Part shown: positions 5,102-7,705 of the stretch, in pieces
Layout: every line of letters starts with the position of its first letter
Position numbering within the stretch: position 1 is the stretch's first letter
Assembly (NCBI GenBank): GCA_016929875.1
Contig: JAFGHZ010000019.1
Location: 1-7,705, forward strand
DNA: 7,705 nucleotides
Direction of reading: 5' to 3'
Source: Dehalococcoidales bacterium
Lineage (GTDB): Bacteria > Chloroflexota > Dehalococcoidia > Dehalococcoidales > Fen-1064
Notes under the pieces: generated by a model
What the model was told of the DNA's origin: nothing
Seen by the model: only the letters and a program-made list of their open reading frames with translations
Database searches by the model: none
Program-made: the position numbers and the translations under genes

Positions 5102-6064
5102 TTATCTGTATTTGATTCTCGGGTCGAGATACGAATAAGTCAAATCGACTGCCAGGTTAGCAAATACAATCACAACGGAGAGAAATAAATTGACCCCCGA
5201 TACTATCGGGTAATCTCTTGCGTTTAAAGATTCCAGTGCCAGGCGGCCTACTCCAGGCAATACAAACAATTGTTCAATGATTACCGCCCCGCCAATGACG
5301 CCCGGTATATACAGTCCTACCAGGGTAACTACCGGGATAAGAGCATTTTTAAGGACATGTTTCATAACGACCGTTCTCTCCCTGAGACCTTTTGCCCACG
5401 CTGTCCGGATGTAATCCTGGCGGAGAACGTCAACCATCATGGTACGTGTCAGTCTCATTGTCATGCCACTCATTCCCATGCCCATGATTGTCGCCGGAAT
5501 AATGAATTGTATGAGGTTCTTGCCCAAATCTTCGGTGATGGGAATATATGGTATTGGCGGCGACCAGTTCCACCATACTGAAGGATATATTAAAACCATT
5601 ATCGCGATCCAAAAGCTGGGTACTGCAATACACATTATTGCAAAACTGCGCCCGAGCAGATCCCCGAAGCTGTTTTGACGTATCGCAGAATAAACACCGG
5701 AGGGTATCGCCAAAATCAGAGCAATCAATATCGCTAATATCCCGAGCTCGAGTGTCACGGGGAGCGCTCTCTTGAGTTCACCTAATACCGTCACATTCTT
5801 CTTCAGGAACGATTCCCCCAGGTTGCCGTGAAGAACGATATTGCCTATCCATTCGGCATACTGGATTGGAGGGGGTTTATCCAACCCCAGTTCATGTTCG
5901 ATAGCTTCACGGTCGAAGCTACCGCCGATTGTACCCATTGCTTGCCTGGCAATCTCATCTACGATATCGCCCGGGACAAAACGCATGGTACAAAAAACAA
6001 CAACCGTTACGAGAAACAGGGTCGGAATAATATAAAGCAGTCGTCTTACAATATACGATGCCAT
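5102..6064 (-). CDS. ABC transporter permease, DppB/OppB type
   Basis: This 320-residue inner-membrane channel subunit pairs with the DppC/OppC protein. Seen directly: the conserved N-terminus YIVRRLLYIIPTLFLVTVVVF (4-24) forming TM1 and MRFVPGD (27-33); HELGLDKPPPIQYAEW (57-72) and GNLGESF (80-86) in the periplasmic loop; and further hydrophobic segments near 104-124, 140-160, 186-206, 243-263 and 288-308. The EAA loop is at about 221-241 (TAWAKGLRERTVVMKHVLKN), followed by ALIPVVT; VLPGVGRL (268-275) and DPRIKYR close the protein. Length and motif order are those of a complete DppB-type permease. The ATG at 6064 has AAAAGGAG about 10 nt upstream. The gene lies 49 nt after the esterase and directly before permease 2. 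Transport is powered by separate ATPase subunits encoded elsewhere. Family members import di- and oligopeptides, nickel and some sugars or opines; which one applies is unknown. Confidence 0.95.
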   Translation of the reverse strand: MASYIVRRLLYIIPTLFLVTVVVFCTMRFVPGDIVDEIARQAMGTIGGSFDREAIEHELGLDKPPPIQYAEWIGNIVLHGNLGESFLKKNVTVLGELKRALPVTLELGILAILIALILAIPSGVYSAIRQNSFGDLLGRSFAIMCIAVPSFWIAIMVLIYPSVWWNWSPPIPYIPITEDLGKNLIQFIIPATIMGMGMSGMTMRLTRTMMVDVLRQDYIRTAWAKGLRERTVVMKHVLKNALIPVVTLVGLYIPGVIGGAVIIEQLFVLPGVGRLALESLNARDYPIVSGVNLFLSVVIVFANLAVDLTYSYLDPRIKYR

Positions 6065-6113
6065 GTATGATGTGCTCCTTTTCGGTGTACCTTTATCATA
6101 ATGATTTCAACGG

Positions 6114-7622
6114 TTATTGTAAAAATTCTTTCCACAGAGCATTGCGTTTTGCGTACAGATTCGTCTTCACTGCGACTTCATTGTCGAAGATAATCGTCGG
6201 TCTTTTGTCCGCGTCGTATTCAGGCCATTTCGGGATATCGCGATGGTTGGGGTTACCGCTACGGGCGAAACTGGCCCAGGCGTCCATCATCTTCGAACTC
6301 AACCGGACTGCTTCCTCCGTCTTCCCGGGGAAGAGCTTTAATGTGACAGTGCCTTCGCTGTCTCTGAAAGACCCGAAAACGAAGGCTATTTCCAACCCAT
6401 GGATTGCGCCCAGCTTTTCATCCAGATCGGGGTTTTTCCCCGCAAAAAGATAAGCATAGACTTTGGGCTGGTGTTTCGATTGCGCGTCCAGGTATTGCTG
6501 GACCGGTATCCTGAAGTAATAATCGGTACCGAACTGTTCCCAGGCGTACCTCAGGGTGTTGAAAGGCGCCGGGCCGATTTCATTGGCGTAGACGTTATAT
6601 ATTTTATCGACAAGCTCATCGCTTTCACCGGTATTACTGCGGTAATAGCGAATCAGTTTCTTTAGTTTTTCTTCGTCGATACTATTAGCATCAGGGATAA
6701 CCAGACTAAATAAAGCTCCCTCGTTCTCATTAGTGCCTGCCAGCATTTCTATGTCTCGTGCCGCCCCTTTCTGAATAGCCTCATAGGGATGGGTGGGGAG
6801 TACGTCGCCATCGATAAACGGAGGGTAGGTATCATATACAAGGCGGCTCAGCGTTACCTGCTGGTATGCCAGAAGCAGCTTCTGGATATCTACGGAGCGC
6901 AGTGCTTCCATATCGCCGTAGGGGATGCCTAAAGTGGCAAACAGCCGTTTCCCGACGGCCTCTCCGTATTCCCCTTTGGAACAGACGGGAGAGCATACAT
7001 TACTCTCTAAAATAGCCCGTTTGAAGAGGCCTTTCGCCGCGGGCATCGTCATCAGGCAGGAGATGCTCAAAGCGCCGGCGGACTCGCCGAAAACCGTGAT
7101 ATTGGAAGGATCACCGCCGAAAGATGCGATGTTCCGGTTTACCCACTTCAGTGCTTCGACCTGGTCGAGGAGTCCAACATTGGCGGTTTTGCCGGGCACG
7201 AACAGGAAGCCGAGGGGTCCGAGTCTGTAGTTGATATTGACGACGACGACATCGCCGCGTGCAGACAGTAATTGACCGTCATAATCGGAGTTACTGCCGG
7301 TTTTGAGGGCGCCGCCGTGGACCCAGAACATTACGGGTCTTTTCTTATCGTCCAGACCTGGGGTCCAGATATTGAGGGTGAGAGAATCCTTCTCGCTCTG
7401 GGGCCAGTTTACGGAATGATATTCGGGCAGGCCCATTATCTGAGGTACGACAGGACTGTTTTTGGTGGCATTAAGGACGCCGGGCCATGGGGTGACGGGT
7501 TGAGGAGGGGAGAAACGTACCGGGGGAGCCGCGTAAGGGATGCCTCTGAAGATGCTGATGCCATTGTTCTCGTAACCGAGGACTTTACCGGAGGTGGTAT
7601 TCACCGTGTTATGCTTATTCAT
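6114..7622 (-). CDS. Type B carboxylesterase (alpha/beta hydrolase, PnbA-like)
   Basis: This is a full-length, 502-residue member of the carboxylesterase/cholinesterase family. Seen directly: FRGIPYAAPPVRF (25-37); the DSLTLNIWTP stretch (79-88); oxyanion residues HGG (102-104); NYRLGPLGF (131-139); the nucleophile elbow GESAG with Ser181; the acid at Glu301 (TNENEG); and the catalytic histidine at His408 (HGLEIAFVFG). The cysteine common in secreted EDCL-type relatives is Ser80 here, and no signal peptide is present, both consistent with a cytoplasmic enzyme. It hydrolyses carboxylic esters; the natural substrate is unknown. The ATG at 7622 follows AGGTGA (7631-7626) closely. It is the first gene of the visible minus-strand block, 49 nt before two permeases, suggesting it acts on something they import. 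A TATACT (7641-7636) upstream might be a -10 box but lacks a good -35, so the operon may start outside the window. Confidence 0.93.
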   Translation of the reverse strand: MNKHNTVNTTSGKVLGYENNGISIFRGIPYAAPPVRFSPPQPVTPWPGVLNATKNSPVVPQIMGLPEYHSVNWPQSEKDSLTLNIWTPGLDDKKRPVMFWVHGGALKTGSNSDYDGQLLSARGDVVVVNINYRLGPLGFLFVPGKTANVGLLDQVEALKWVNRNIASFGGDPSNITVFGESAGALSISCLMTMPAAKGLFKRAILESNVCSPVCSKGEYGEAVGKRLFATLGIPYGDMEALRSVDIQKLLLAYQQVTLSRLVYDTYPPFIDGDVLPTHPYEAIQKGAARDIEMLAGTNENEGALFSLVIPDANSIDEEKLKKLIRYYRSNTGESDELVDKIYNVYANEIGPAPFNTLRYAWEQFGTDYYFRIPVQQYLDAQSKHQPKVYAYLFAGKNPDLDEKLGAIHGLEIAFVFGSFRDSEGTVTLKLFPGKTEEAVRLSSKMMDAWASFARSGNPNHRDIPKWPEYDADKRPTIIFDNEVAVKTNLYAKRNALWKEFLQ

Positions 7623-7655
7623 AGTTCACCTGTCGAGTATAGTCTTTTACGTGAC

Positions 7656-7695
7656 AAAACGGGCACCAACATACAACCTTCATATCCTGATGCCC
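7656..7695 (-). terminator. Weak candidate terminator upstream of the esterase gene
   Basis: On the minus strand GGGCATCA (7695-7688) can pair with TGGTGCCC (7668-7661) through 8 bp including one G-U pair, followed by GTTTTG (7660-7655). The 19-nt loop and the short T-run make it doubtful. If real, it would end a gene to the right of the window and make the esterase the start of its own unit. Confidence 0.25.
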
Positions 7696-7705
7696 ATCTC
7701 GTATA

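Noticed and set aside
4132..6064. Both permeases being exactly 320 residues, suggesting a recent duplication
   Set aside because: Their motifs are clearly DppB versus DppC and the sequences differ throughout, so equal length is coincidence.
6065..6113. ATCATTATGAT palindrome between esterase and permease 1 as an operator
   Set aside because: It is a short AT-rich palindrome in a 49-nt intra-operon gap, with no -10/-35 pair that it could control.

Overview
The window is about 50% GC, densely coded bacterial DNA with clear Shine-Dalgarno sequences, sigma-70-type promoters and at least two strong intrinsic terminators. The best guess for the source is an anaerobic or sediment-type Chloroflexota, probably Dehalococcoidia. 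This rests on a GuaB3-type IMP dehydrogenase relative beside an uncharacterised acidic-tailed protein, together with oligopeptide-type permeases, an SDR and a MaoC-like protein. Taxonomy is inference only; Actinobacteria and Cyanobacteria also carry GuaB3.

Layout, left to right. (1) 1-450 (+) is the 3' end of a GuaB3-type gene. It converges with 492-1226 (-), an unknown soluble protein that looks like an alpha/beta (TIM-barrel-like) fold with an acidic tail. The tail's codons form one arm of the gene's own terminator hairpin. (2) 1227-1458 is an AT-rich divergent control region. It drives the unknown protein leftwards and an XRE-family regulator (1459-1848, +) rightwards; the regulator is closed by a strong terminator. 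(3) 1912-2273 holds no convincing gene. It contains a promoter-like site with nothing obvious behind it, two degenerate copies of a repeat, two perfect hairpins, and a good promoter for the next gene. (4) 2274-3200 (+) is a double hot-dog, MaoC-like protein. It keeps a histidine but seems to lack the usual aspartate in both domains. (5) 3243-7622 (-) is a four-gene block. In transcription order it is a type B carboxylesterase, two Dpp/Opp-type ABC permeases (7 nt apart), and an SDR oxidoreductase. The SDR is separated by 94 nt that contain its own extended -10 promoter and an operator-like inverted repeat.

The esterase, permeases and SDR read as an uptake-and-processing cassette: import of a small solute or peptide-like substrate, ester hydrolysis, then alcohol/ketone redox. 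The convergent MaoC-like gene could add an enoyl hydratase-like step. The solute-binding protein and ATPases the permeases need are not in the window and may lie to the right of it, upstream of the esterase. I found no CRISPR array, tRNA, rRNA, transposase or phage gene. Nothing here is demonstrably a new system. The best leads are the gapped region at 1912-2273, the MaoC-like protein with altered active-site motifs, and the unknown protein next to GuaB3.
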